Assembly (NCBI GenBank): GCA_934358495.1
Contig: CAKRKO010000072.1
Location: 1-14,328 of the forward strand
Reading direction: 5' to 3'
Origin: an uncultured Eubacterium sp.
Lineage (GTDB): Bacteria; Bacillota; Clostridia; Lachnospirales; Lachnospiraceae
DNA length: 14,328 bases
In this document: in pieces, positions 1 through 6,387 of the stretch
Layout: the number at the start of each line of letters is the position of its first letter
Position numbering within the stretch: the stretch's first letter is position 1
The notes under the pieces: generated by a model
The model's input: the letters and a program-made list of their open reading frames with translations, nothing else
What the model was told of the DNA's origin: nothing
The model's database searches: none
Program-made: the position numbers and the translations under genes

Positions 1-64
1 GCTCAGTTGGTGGAGCGCGACCTTGCCAAGGTCGAGGCCGCGGGTTCGAGTCCCGTCTCGCGCT
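1..64 (+). tRNA. tRNA-Gly (anticodon GCC), 5' end cut off by the window
   Basis: The D arm (GCTCAGTTGGTGGAGC) starts at base 1. It is followed by an anticodon arm whose 7-base loop TTGCCAA gives anticodon GCC (Gly), and a T arm with loop TTCGAGT at 45-51 closed by stem 40-44/52-56. The 3' acceptor strand CTCGCGC is at 57-63 and the discriminator T at 64 is normal for tRNA-Gly. CCA is not encoded. The 5' acceptor strand (expected GCGCGAG) and two linker bases lie outside the window. Other tRNAs may precede it in the same transcript. A terminator follows within 5 bases. Confidence 0.95.
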
Positions 65-68
65 CTTT

Positions 69-110
69 ACATAAAAAGAGATATCCATATGGATATCTCT
101 TTTTTTATGT
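69..110 (+). terminator. Rho-independent terminator of the tRNA transcript
   Basis: GAGATATCC (78-86) pairs with GGATATCTC (91-99) around an ATAT loop. The stem is extended by A-T pairs and is followed by a T7 tract at 100-106. It lies directly behind the tRNA-Gly, so it should end that transcript. The A-rich left arm means it could also work weakly in the other direction. Confidence 0.85.
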
Positions 111-112
111 AA

Positions 113-239
113 TGAGCCCTGACGGGCTCAGAACAGGATTCAGAGAATCCTGTTCGAGGTCTCAGAGGGCATAAAGCCCTCTTCGGTCGGTGCTAACCAT
201 TGGTCTCCCAGACCAATAGCACCGTCTCGCGCTTTTTTT
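113..239 (+). other. Unassigned structured block: four tandem hairpins ending in a T-tract
   Basis: Four consecutive stems are visible. A: 113-119/124-130, 7 bp with loop TGAC. B: 131-140/146-155, 10 bp with loop CAGAG. C: 164-170/176-182, 7 bp with loop ATAAA. D: 188-194/218-224 (7 bp) plus 199-206/210-217 (8 bp) with a 4-nt bulge and a 3-nt loop. After stem D come TCTCGCGC and seven Ts (233-239). There is no ORF of note. The density of perfect stems argues for a transcribed structured RNA or a small palindromic element rather than spacer. I checked it mentally against T-box, THF riboswitch and tRNA folds and found no match. The strand is assumed from the T-tract. Function is unknown. Confidence 0.55.
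222..233 (+). repeat. 12-nt direct repeat of the tRNA-Gly 3' end
   Basis: CCGTCTCGCGCT here is identical to bases 53-64, the 3' terminus of the tRNA-Gly including the discriminator base. Identity stops at once on both sides (C52/A221 and C65/T234). The copies are 169 bp apart. Duplication of a tRNA 3' end is the classic footprint of site-specific integration, but no integrase or other mobile gene lies between the copies, so a decayed or miniature element, or a local rearrangement, is only inferred. Confidence 0.6.
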
Positions 240-273
240 GAACGTCATCGCGCAGTATTTTTTTGGTTACTAC

Positions 274-302
274 TTTATGAAATGCGATTTTTTTGCTATA
301 CT
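274..302 (+). promoter_or_regulatory. Probable promoter of thyA
   Basis: An extended -10 element, TGCTATACT (294-302), is preceded at 17 bp by a weak -35, TTATGA (274-279). The predicted start near 309 leaves a leader of about 100 nt before thyA. The region upstream is AT-rich. I see no riboswitch in the leader. Confidence 0.5.
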
Positions 303-407
303 ATTACGAATACGAGAAAAATAAAATAGAAGATGTCGAAGGGATGTCAGATCTATTTATTTTATGGAGCGAAATTTTAAATAGAAATATACAATTGGAG
401 GACGCAG

Positions 408-1256
408 ATGAGTTACGCAGATCACATTTTTATCAATATGTGTAAAGATATTATTGAAAACGGAACCAGCACAGAGGGAGAAAAGGTGCGCCCGAAATGG
501 GAGGACGGAACCAGTGCTTACACCATCAAACAGTTTGGTGTGGTAAACCGCTATGACCTGTCCAAAGAATTTCCGGCACTGACCCTGCGCAGAACTGCCA
601 TCAAGAGCTGTACGGATGAAATGCTCTGGATCTGGCAGCAGAAATCCAACAATATCAACGATCTTCACAGCCATGTGTGGGATGAATGGGCGGATGAGAC
701 TGGTTCTATCGGAAAAGCATATGGTTATCAGATGGGCGTAAAGCATCAGTATAAGGAAGGCATGATGGATCAGGTAGACCGCGTGATCTATGATCTGAAA
801 AATAATCCGTACAGCCGCCGTATTATGACAAATATTTATGTGCATGCGGATCTGCATGAGATGCATCTGTATCCGTGTGCTTACAGTATGACATTTAACG
901 TGACAAAGAAACCGGGACAGGACAAACTGGTATTGAATGCGATTCTGAATCAGCGTTCCCAGGACATTCTGGCAGCAAATAACTGGAATGTGTGTCAGTA
1001 TGCGGTACTGATGCATATGCTGGCGCAGGTTTGCGATATGCAGGTAGGCGAGCTGGTGCATGTCATTGCGGATGCGCATATTTATGACAGACATATTCCG
1101 CTGGTACAGGAGCTGATCTCCCGTGAGCCGCTTCCGGCCCCGACATTCTGGCTGAATCCGGAAGTGAAGGATTTTTACAAGTTTACAAGAGCTGATGTGC
1201 GTCTGGATAATTATCAGACCGGTCCGCAGATCACAAACATTCCAATCGCAGTATAA
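408..1256 (+). CDS. thyA: Thymidylate synthase (ThyA type)
   Basis: Makes dTMP from dUMP with methylene-tetrahydrofolate as carbon donor and reductant, releasing dihydrofolate, in the cytoplasm. The 282-residue product is close to the family size (264 in E. coli). Seen in order: the phosphate-binding pair R137-R138 in SRR, catalytic Cys157 in LYPCAY, the QRSQD segment with R183, S184 and D186, N194, and DAHIYDRH with H224 and Y226; the C-terminus PIAV matches the mobile closing tail of the family (PVAI in E. coli). The active-site context is unusual: most ThyA proteins have PPCH where this has YPCAY, so it is a divergent subtype. The ATG is preceded by TTGGAGG at 395-401. folA follows, which fits, since DHFR reduces the dihydrofolate produced here. 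Confidence 0.93.
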   Translation: MSYADHIFINMCKDIIENGTSTEGEKVRPKWEDGTSAYTIKQFGVVNRYDLSKEFPALTLRRTAIKSCTDEMLWIWQQKSNNINDLHSHVWDEWADETGSIGKAYGYQMGVKHQYKEGMMDQVDRVIYDLKNNPYSRRIMTNIYVHADLHEMHLYPCAYSMTFNVTKKPGQDKLVLNAILNQRSQDILAANNWNVCQYAVLMHMLAQVCDMQVGELVHVIADAHIYDRHIPLVQELISREPLPAPTFWLNPEVKDFYKFTRADVRLDNYQTGPQITNIPIAV

Positions 1257-1325
1257 TCAACCTGTGAGAAATATTAGTTAGAAAAAAAGATTGAAAAACA
1301 AGTTTTTGTAAATAAGGCAAATAGA

Positions 1326-1354
1326 TTGTTTTTGAATGAGCGCAATTATATAAG
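1326..1354 (+). promoter_or_regulatory. Possible internal promoter before folA
   Basis: TTGTTT (1326-1331) and TATAAG (1349-1354) are 17 bp apart in the 120-nt thyA-folA gap. The -10 fits well and the -35 poorly. It would start a transcript near 1361 with a very short leader. This is a weak call in AT-rich DNA; readthrough from thyA is equally possible. Confidence 0.3.
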
Positions 1355-1376
1355 AAGAAAGAGAGATGTAAGATAC

Positions 1377-1868
1377 ATGAATTTGATTGCAGCAGTAGAT
1401 AAAAACTGGGCCATCGGCAGAAATAACAAGCTGTTGGTGAGCATTCCGGATGATATGAAATTTTTCCGTGAGACAACCACCGGAAAAGTCGTTGTCATGG
1501 GACGTAAGACACTGGAGAGTTTTCCGGGAAAGAAACCGTTGAAAAACCGTGTGAATATCGTTCTGACAGGAGATAAAAATTACCGTGTGGACGGAGCTGT
1601 GATCGTGCACGATATGGACGAACTGCACGAAGAACTGAAAAAATACGACAGCAAAGACATTTACGTTATTGGTGGCGAGAGTATTTACAAACAGCTTCTG
1701 GATGAGTGCGACGTGGCGCACATCACAAAAATTGATTTTGCTTACGAGGCAGATGCCTGGTTCCCGAATCTGGATGAAAAAGAAGAGTGGGTAGTTACCG
1801 CGGACAGCGAGGAGCAGACCTACTTTGATCTGGAATATTATTTCTACAAATATGAAAAGAAGGCATAA
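1377..1868 (+). CDS. folA: Dihydrofolate reductase
   Basis: Reduces dihydrofolate to tetrahydrofolate with NADPH, regenerating the cofactor oxidised by ThyA. The 163-residue length is normal. Visible motifs: the N-terminal strand with the NWAIGRNNKL loop; acidic residue Asp26 in PDDMKFF (counterpart of E. coli Asp27); the NADPH-binding MGRKT at 41-45; an Arg in KNRVNIVLT; and the VIGGESIY glycine motif. I chose the ATG at 1377 because MNLIAAVDKNWAIG is the standard DHFR beginning. An upstream in-frame TTG at 1326 would add 17 residues without family support, and GAGAG sits just before 1377. Only 3 nt separate its stop from the following permease gene. Confidence 0.93.
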   Translation: MNLIAAVDKNWAIGRNNKLLVSIPDDMKFFRETTTGKVVVMGRKTLESFPGKKPLKNRVNIVLTGDKNYRVDGAVIVHDMDELHEELKKYDSKDIYVIGGESIYKQLLDECDVAHITKIDFAYEADAWFPNLDEKEEWVVTADSEEQTYFDLEYYFYKYEKKA

Positions 1869-1871
1869 CGG

Positions 1872-2822
1872 ATGAGCAATTTTTTATTTAGTATCAATGT
1901 AACGATACCGATTTTTCTCGTTATGGTGATTGGATATTTTCTGCGCCGGATCGGTATGCTGAACGAGAACTTTGTCACGGTGGCAAATAAGTTCAATTTC
2001 AAAGTGACTTTGCCGTTTTTGCTCTTCCGTGACTTATCGACAGTGAATATCCAGGAAGTATTTGATCTGAAGTATGTGCTGTTTTGTGCAATAGCTACTT
2101 CTGTCTGCTTCTGGAGTGTGTATGGTCTGACGAAGATTTTTATGAAAGACAAATCCATGACAGGTGCTTTTGTTCAGGCATCCTTCCGCAGCAGTGCAGC
2201 GGTTATGGGTCTGGCATTTATCCAAAATATTTATGGGCAGTCCACAATGGGCTCACTGATGATCATCGGTGCAGTTCCATTGTATAACATATATTCCGTG
2301 CTTGTACTGACTTTTGAAGGGGATTACCCGGAGAATGAGCGTGATACAGGCAGAATCAAACAGGCTTGTGTCAATATCCTGAAGAACCCGATTATCATCG
2401 GCATAGTCCTTGGTCTGATCGTGGCATTATTACATAATCCACTGCCGGAGCTGGTAAATTCGACCGTAAACAATGTGGCAAAGATGGCAACCCCACTTGC
2501 ATTGATCGGACTTGGCGCGGGATTCGAAGGAAAGAAGGCACTGGCAAAAATCAAACCTACCCTCTGGGCTGCTTTTATCAAGCTGATCGCCCAGGCAGCA
2601 ATTTTTATTCCGATTGCGGCTGCTCTTGGTTTCCAGGGCGAAAAAATGGTCGCACTCGTAGTCATGCTGGCAGCACCGGCAACCCCGAGCTGTTATATCA
2701 TGGCAAAAAATATGCATAACGACGGTGTGTTGACAGCAAGTATCGTAGTTACGACCACTTTGCTGGCTTCTGTGACACTGACGGGATGGATTTTCCTGCT
2801 GCGCACGTTAGGGTGGATTTAG
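1872..2822 (+). CDS. AEC-family (auxin efflux carrier-like) permease
   Basis: A 316-residue, very hydrophobic protein with about ten membrane segments in two halves. It starts with a helix ending in GYFLRRIGML, typical of Mem_trans/AEC proteins, and has a hydrophilic central stretch around residues 150-165 (GDYPENERDTGRIKQ). The second half carries MATPLALIGLGAGFEG and AAPATPSCYIMAKN, segments characteristic of this family. Characterised bacterial members move organic acids such as malonate or malate; the substrate here cannot be read from sequence. It starts 3 nt after folA and ends 14 nt before ilvB, so it is almost certainly co-translated with both. A role in moving a keto acid or branched-chain intermediate is an inference from position only. 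Confidence 0.85.
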   Translation: MSNFLFSINVTIPIFLVMVIGYFLRRIGMLNENFVTVANKFNFKVTLPFLLFRDLSTVNIQEVFDLKYVLFCAIATSVCFWSVYGLTKIFMKDKSMTGAFVQASFRSSAAVMGLAFIQNIYGQSTMGSLMIIGAVPLYNIYSVLVLTFEGDYPENERDTGRIKQACVNILKNPIIIGIVLGLIVALLHNPLPELVNSTVNNVAKMATPLALIGLGAGFEGKKALAKIKPTLWAAFIKLIAQAAIFIPIAAALGFQGEKMVALVVMLAAPATPSCYIMAKNMHNDGVLTASIVVTTTLLASVTLTGWIFLLRTLGWI

Positions 2823-2836
2823 AAGGAGAGAGTTGA

Positions 2837-4564
2837 ATGGATATAACAGGAAAAAAATTGTTTGTAAAAGCGCTTCTTGAAGAAGGCGTAGATACCGTGT
2901 TTGCCTATCCGGGTGGAACGGTAACTGATTTATTTGATGAATTATATCTGAATGGAAAAATTGATCTGGTATTGCCACGGCATGAGCAGGCTCTGGTGCA
3001 TGAAGCAGAAGGATATGCCCGTGAGACAGGTAAAACCGGCGTATGTCTGGTAACAAGTGGTCCTGGTGCAACAAACACTGTGACAGCCATTGCAGATGCT
3101 TTTTACGACAGTATTCCGCTGGTTGTATTTACCGGTCAGGTGCCATTAAATCTGATTGGTAATGATGCGTTCCAGGAGGTGGATATCGTTGGTATGACCC
3201 GTGGCATCACAAAGTATAGTGTGACAGTTCGTGATCGTAAAGATCTGGGAAGAACCATTAAAATGGCGTTCCACATTGCAAAAACAGGAAAGCCGGGTCC
3301 GGTTCTGATCGATCTTCCGAAGGATATTCAGACCACAACAGGTCCGTCCGAGTATCCGGGTCAGGTGGATATCCGTGGTTACAAAATTAACGAGGGCGTT
3401 CACCTTGGACAGTTGAAAAAAGCGACAAAATTACTGAAAGTAGCACGTCGTCCACTGATCCTTGCCGGTGGTGGTGTCAATATTGCGGGCGCCAATGAAC
3501 TGTTGGAGCAGATTGTAGATATTACTCATGTTCCGGTTGTTACAACCGTTATGGGAAAAGGTGCGATTCCGTCCGACCATCCATATTATGTGGGAAGCAG
3601 CGGAATGCATGGCCGTTATGCGGCAAATATCGCAGTCAGCAAATGTGATGTGCTCTTTTCCATCGGAACCCGTTTCAATGACCGTATCACCGGTGATCTG
3701 AATGAGTTTGCACCAAAAGCAAAGATTATTCATGTGGATATTGATGCAGCAGCGATTTCCCGAAATGTTGTGGTAGATGTGCCGATCGTTGCGGATGCCA
3801 AAGTGGCCCTGCAGCAGATGCTGGAATGGGTTGAGCCGAAGGATACCGAAGAATGGGTAAAACAGATTGCAGCATGGGATCATGAGAATCCTCTGGAAAT
3901 GCGTCGTGACAAAGGTATGACACCACAGATGATCATGGAAGGTTTAAATCAGGTTTATGATGAGGTTACCTATGTCACTGATGTAGGTCAGCATCAGATG
4001 TGGGCAAGCCAGTATCTGGATGTCAATCATAAAAAGAAAATTATTACTTCCGGAGGGCTTGGAACCATGGGATTTGGCTTCCCGGCTGCGCTCGGAGCAA
4101 AGATGGGACATCGGGAGCGAGATATTGTTTGTATCACTGGTGATGGTGGATTTCAGATGAATATGCAGGAGATGGCGACAGCTATTGTACAGCAGACACC
4201 TATCACAGTCTGCCTGCTGAACAACTATTATCTTGGCATGGTTCGTCAGATGCAGCAGTTATTTTATGGAAAACGTTATTCTGCAACCTGTCTGCGTCGT
4301 CGTAAAGGATGTCCGGAACATTGCAAGGGACCGAATGAGAACTGTCCGCCATATGTACCGGATTTCATGAAATGGGCAGAAAGTTATGGTGCACATGGTA
4401 TTCGTGTTACAAAGGAAGAAGATATCATTCCGGCACTCGAAGCCGCAAAAAACAATACTGACGCACCGACCGTCATTGAGTTTATGGTTGCCACTGAGGA
4501 AATCGTACTTCCGATGGTTCCAGGTGGAAATCCAATGAATAACATGATTTTGAAAAGCAAATAG
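2837..4564 (+). CDS. ilvB: Acetolactate synthase (AHAS) large, catalytic subunit
   Basis: ThDP-dependent condensation of two pyruvates to acetolactate (valine/leucine branch) or pyruvate plus 2-oxobutyrate to acetohydroxybutyrate (isoleucine branch). The 575 residues carry the three expected domains: PYR with YPGG and catalytic Glu50 in RHEQ, a central FAD-binding-type domain, and the PP domain with GDG at 435-437 running to NN at 462-463. Two oddities are visible. Residue 472, where most biosynthetic AHAS enzymes have Trp (RQWQ), is Met (RQMQ). Shortly after, residues 485-506 form an extra loop with Cys485, 492, 496 and 503. The ribosome site AAGGAG (2823-2828) supports the ATG. ilvN follows after 15 nt. 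No T-box or leader-peptide attenuator fits in the 14-nt gap upstream, so control must come from the upstream promoter or another level. Confidence 0.93.
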   Translation: MDITGKKLFVKALLEEGVDTVFAYPGGTVTDLFDELYLNGKIDLVLPRHEQALVHEAEGYARETGKTGVCLVTSGPGATNTVTAIADAFYDSIPLVVFTGQVPLNLIGNDAFQEVDIVGMTRGITKYSVTVRDRKDLGRTIKMAFHIAKTGKPGPVLIDLPKDIQTTTGPSEYPGQVDIRGYKINEGVHLGQLKKATKLLKVARRPLILAGGGVNIAGANELLEQIVDITHVPVVTTVMGKGAIPSDHPYYVGSSGMHGRYAANIAVSKCDVLFSIGTRFNDRITGDLNEFAPKAKIIHVDIDAAAISRNVVVDVPIVADAKVALQQMLEWVEPKDTEEWVKQIAAWDHENPLEMRRDKGMTPQMIMEGLNQVYDEVTYVTDVGQHQMWASQYLDVNHKKKIITSGGLGTMGFGFPAALGAKMGHRERDIVCITGDGGFQMNMQEMATAIVQQTPITVCLLNNYYLGMVRQMQQLFYGKRYSATCLRRRKGCPEHCKGPNENCPPYVPDFMKWAESYGAHGIRVTKEEDIIPALEAAKNNTDAPTVIEFMVATEEIVLPMVPGGNPMNNMILKSK

Positions 4565-4579
4565 GGGAGGAGAATAGCA

Positions 4580-5077
4580 ATGAAAGACAGATGGATTGCA
4601 TTATATGTAGAAAACCAGGTTGGTGTTCTTGCAAAAATCTCCGGTTTATTTGCAGGAAAATCCTATAACCTGAAAAGTCTGACCGTAGGTACGACTGAGG
4701 AGGAGGATACTTCCAGAATCACCATCAGCACCATGTGTGATGATATTACTTTTGAGCAGATCAAAAAGCAGTTAAACCGTATGGTTGAGGTTATCAAAGT
4801 CATGGATCTGACAGATGTACCGATCCATATGAAAGAGATCATGTTCGCAAAGGTGAAAAAACTGAGTAATACCGACAAGGCAGAAGTATTTCGTATTGCA
4901 GAAGTATTTCATGTGGAGACAGCAGATATCGGAATGGACAGCGTACTTTTAGAGTGTAAGCTGACAGAACGCAGAAATAATGAGCTGATTGCCTTATTAA
5001 AACAGCGGTTTCAGAGTGTGGAAATCGTGCGTGGTGGAGCAGTTGCAATTGAATCTATCAGCACTTCCTGCAGATAA
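4580..5077 (+). CDS. ilvN: Acetolactate synthase small, regulatory subunit
   Basis: A 165-residue partner of IlvB that raises catalytic activity and mediates valine feedback inhibition in the family. The N-terminal ACT domain (about residues 1-75) starts RWIALYVENQVGVLAKISGLF and contains the GKSYNLKSLTVGTTE segment. The C-terminal half (about 80-160) is the usual ALS small-subunit domain, ending VEIVRGGAVAIES. Length is normal for the family. GGGGAGGAG directly upstream of the ATG gives a very strong ribosome site, fitting the need for subunit stoichiometry. It may be named ilvH in some genomes. Confidence 0.9.
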   Translation: MKDRWIALYVENQVGVLAKISGLFAGKSYNLKSLTVGTTEEEDTSRITISTMCDDITFEQIKKQLNRMVEVIKVMDLTDVPIHMKEIMFAKVKKLSNTDKAEVFRIAEVFHVETADIGMDSVLLECKLTERRNNELIALLKQRFQSVEIVRGGAVAIESISTSCR

Positions 5078-5262
5078 GGTGAATTATTAAATAAAAATGA
5101 ATTCATCTTGCTATGGAAAAACATGAAAAAAATGCAGGTGTTTTGTGAAAAAATACTGGAAATACAACATGATTTGCTGTATAACAATACATATAGAAAA
5201 AGCTAGAAATGCAGGAATGAAAAGGTAAAACTGCAAAATAGATAAGAAAGAAGGATATCACA

Positions 5263-6288
5263 GTGGAAAAGAAGAATATCGATTGGGAAAACCTGGACTT
5301 TGGATATCGTCAAACGGACAAACGTTTCGTAGCAAATTATAAAGATGGTGCATGGGACGAGGGAACACTGACTGAGGATGCAACCATAGTATTAAATGAG
5401 TGTGCAGGTGTATTACAGTATGCACAGACTGTTTTTGAAGGATTAAAAGCATATACAACCGTAGACGGAAAAGTAGTAATCTTCCGCCCGGATTTAAATG
5501 CATCTCGTATGGCAGATTCAGCCAGAAGACTTGAAATGCCTGTTTATCCGGAAGATAAATTCATCGAAGCTGTAGAGAAAACAGTAAAGGCAAATTTTGC
5601 ATATGTTCCACCATATGGCACAGGTGCAACACTGTACATCCGTCCATATATGTTTGGAAGCAGCCCGGTTATTGGTGTGAAACCGGCTCAGGAGTATCAG
5701 TTCCGTGTATTGACTACACCAGTCGGACCATATTTCAAAGGTGGCGTAAAACCATTAACAATCCGTGTAACAGATTTTGACCGTGCAGCTCCTCACGGAA
5801 CAGGCCATATCAAAGCCGGATTAAACTATGCAATGAGCTTACATGCAATCGTAACTGCTCATGAAGAAGGATATGCTGAGAATATGTATCTGGATGCTGC
5901 AACCCGTACAAAAGTTGAGGAGACAGGTGGAGCAAACTTCTTATTCGTTACAAAAGACAACAAGATCGTAACACCGAAGTCCGACAGTATCCTGCCATCT
6001 ATCACACGTCGTTCCCTGATGTATGTAGCTGAGCATTACCTTGGACTGGAAGTAGAGCAGAGAGAAGTATATCTGGATGAAGTACCGAACTTTGTAGAAT
6101 GTGGTCTGTGCGGTACGGCGGCAGTTATTTCTCCGATTGGAAAGATTGTTGATCATGGTCGTGATATCTGTTTTGCAAGTGGTATGGATGAGATGGGACC
6201 GGTTCTGTCCAAACTGCGTGAAACATTGGTTGATATCCAGGAGGGCAAAATTGAAGCTCCGGAAGGCTGGATTCACGTAATTGAGTAA
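5263..6288 (+). CDS. ilvE: Branched-chain amino acid aminotransferase (long, class II BCAT type)
   Basis: PLP enzyme that makes the last step to valine, leucine and isoleucine by transfer of the amino group from glutamate. At 341 residues it is of the longer eukaryote-like BCAT group rather than the roughly 300-residue E. coli type. Seen: FEGLKAY, RPDLNASRM, IRPYMFG, the Schiff-base lysine Lys184 in GHIKAGLNYA, EETGGANFLFV, and the GTAAVISPIG phosphate loop. Cys280 and Cys283 form a CGLC pair directly before that loop. The start is GTG at 5263, preceded by AAGGA at 5251-5255. The 185-nt gap from ilvN is AT-rich; I see no clear terminator, T-box or convincing promoter in it, so the gene may be read through or have its own weak promoter. 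A terminator follows. Confidence 0.93.
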   Translation: MEKKNIDWENLDFGYRQTDKRFVANYKDGAWDEGTLTEDATIVLNECAGVLQYAQTVFEGLKAYTTVDGKVVIFRPDLNASRMADSARRLEMPVYPEDKFIEAVEKTVKANFAYVPPYGTGATLYIRPYMFGSSPVIGVKPAQEYQFRVLTTPVGPYFKGGVKPLTIRVTDFDRAAPHGTGHIKAGLNYAMSLHAIVTAHEEGYAENMYLDAATRTKVEETGGANFLFVTKDNKIVTPKSDSILPSITRRSLMYVAEHYLGLEVEQREVYLDEVPNFVECGLCGTAAVISPIGKIVDHGRDICFASGMDEMGPVLSKLRETLVDIQEGKIEAPEGWIHVIE

Positions 6289-6334
6289 TCATTAGCAGAA
6301 AAGTGTGATTTTGATAAAAAATAAATGTAACTAT

Positions 6335-6387
6335 AAAAAAGAGATTTCCCTGTGGTTTTATATGAACCATAAGGAAATCTCTTTTTT
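6335..6387. terminator. Bidirectional terminator between ilvE and the convergent CBS-protein gene
   Basis: A perfect 15-bp stem, A6-GAGATTTCC (6335-6349) with GGAAATCTC-T6 (6373-6387), encloses a loop holding a smaller TGGTT/AACCA stem. T runs follow on both strands, so it can serve ilvE and the minus-strand gene. Its right arm overlaps the minus-strand stop codon (6386-6388) by two bases. Confidence 0.9.

Noticed and set aside
113..239. T-box or tetrahydrofolate riboswitch for thyA
   Set aside because: No T-box TGGNACCGCG motif and no resemblance to the THF riboswitch core; it is also separated from thyA by a T-tract and a promoter.
113..239. CRISPR array or second tRNA gene
   Set aside because: The four hairpins differ in sequence and spacing, so there is no repeat-spacer unit; no complete cloverleaf with D, anticodon and T arms can be drawn.
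357..1094. 245-residue open frame on the minus strand
   Set aside because: It lies fully antisense to thyA, which has all catalytic residues; the His/Ile-rich composition is that of a shadow frame.
2837..4564. IlvB as a different ThDP enzyme (pyruvate oxidase, catabolic AlsS)
   Set aside because: The adjacent ilvN regulatory subunit and the LGMVRQ/LFYGKRYS context support a biosynthetic AHAS despite the Trp-to-Met change.
5078..5262. Attenuator or T-box leader before ilvE
   Set aside because: No T-tract hairpin, no leader peptide with runs of branched-chain codons and no T-box sequence was found; only AT-rich spacer.
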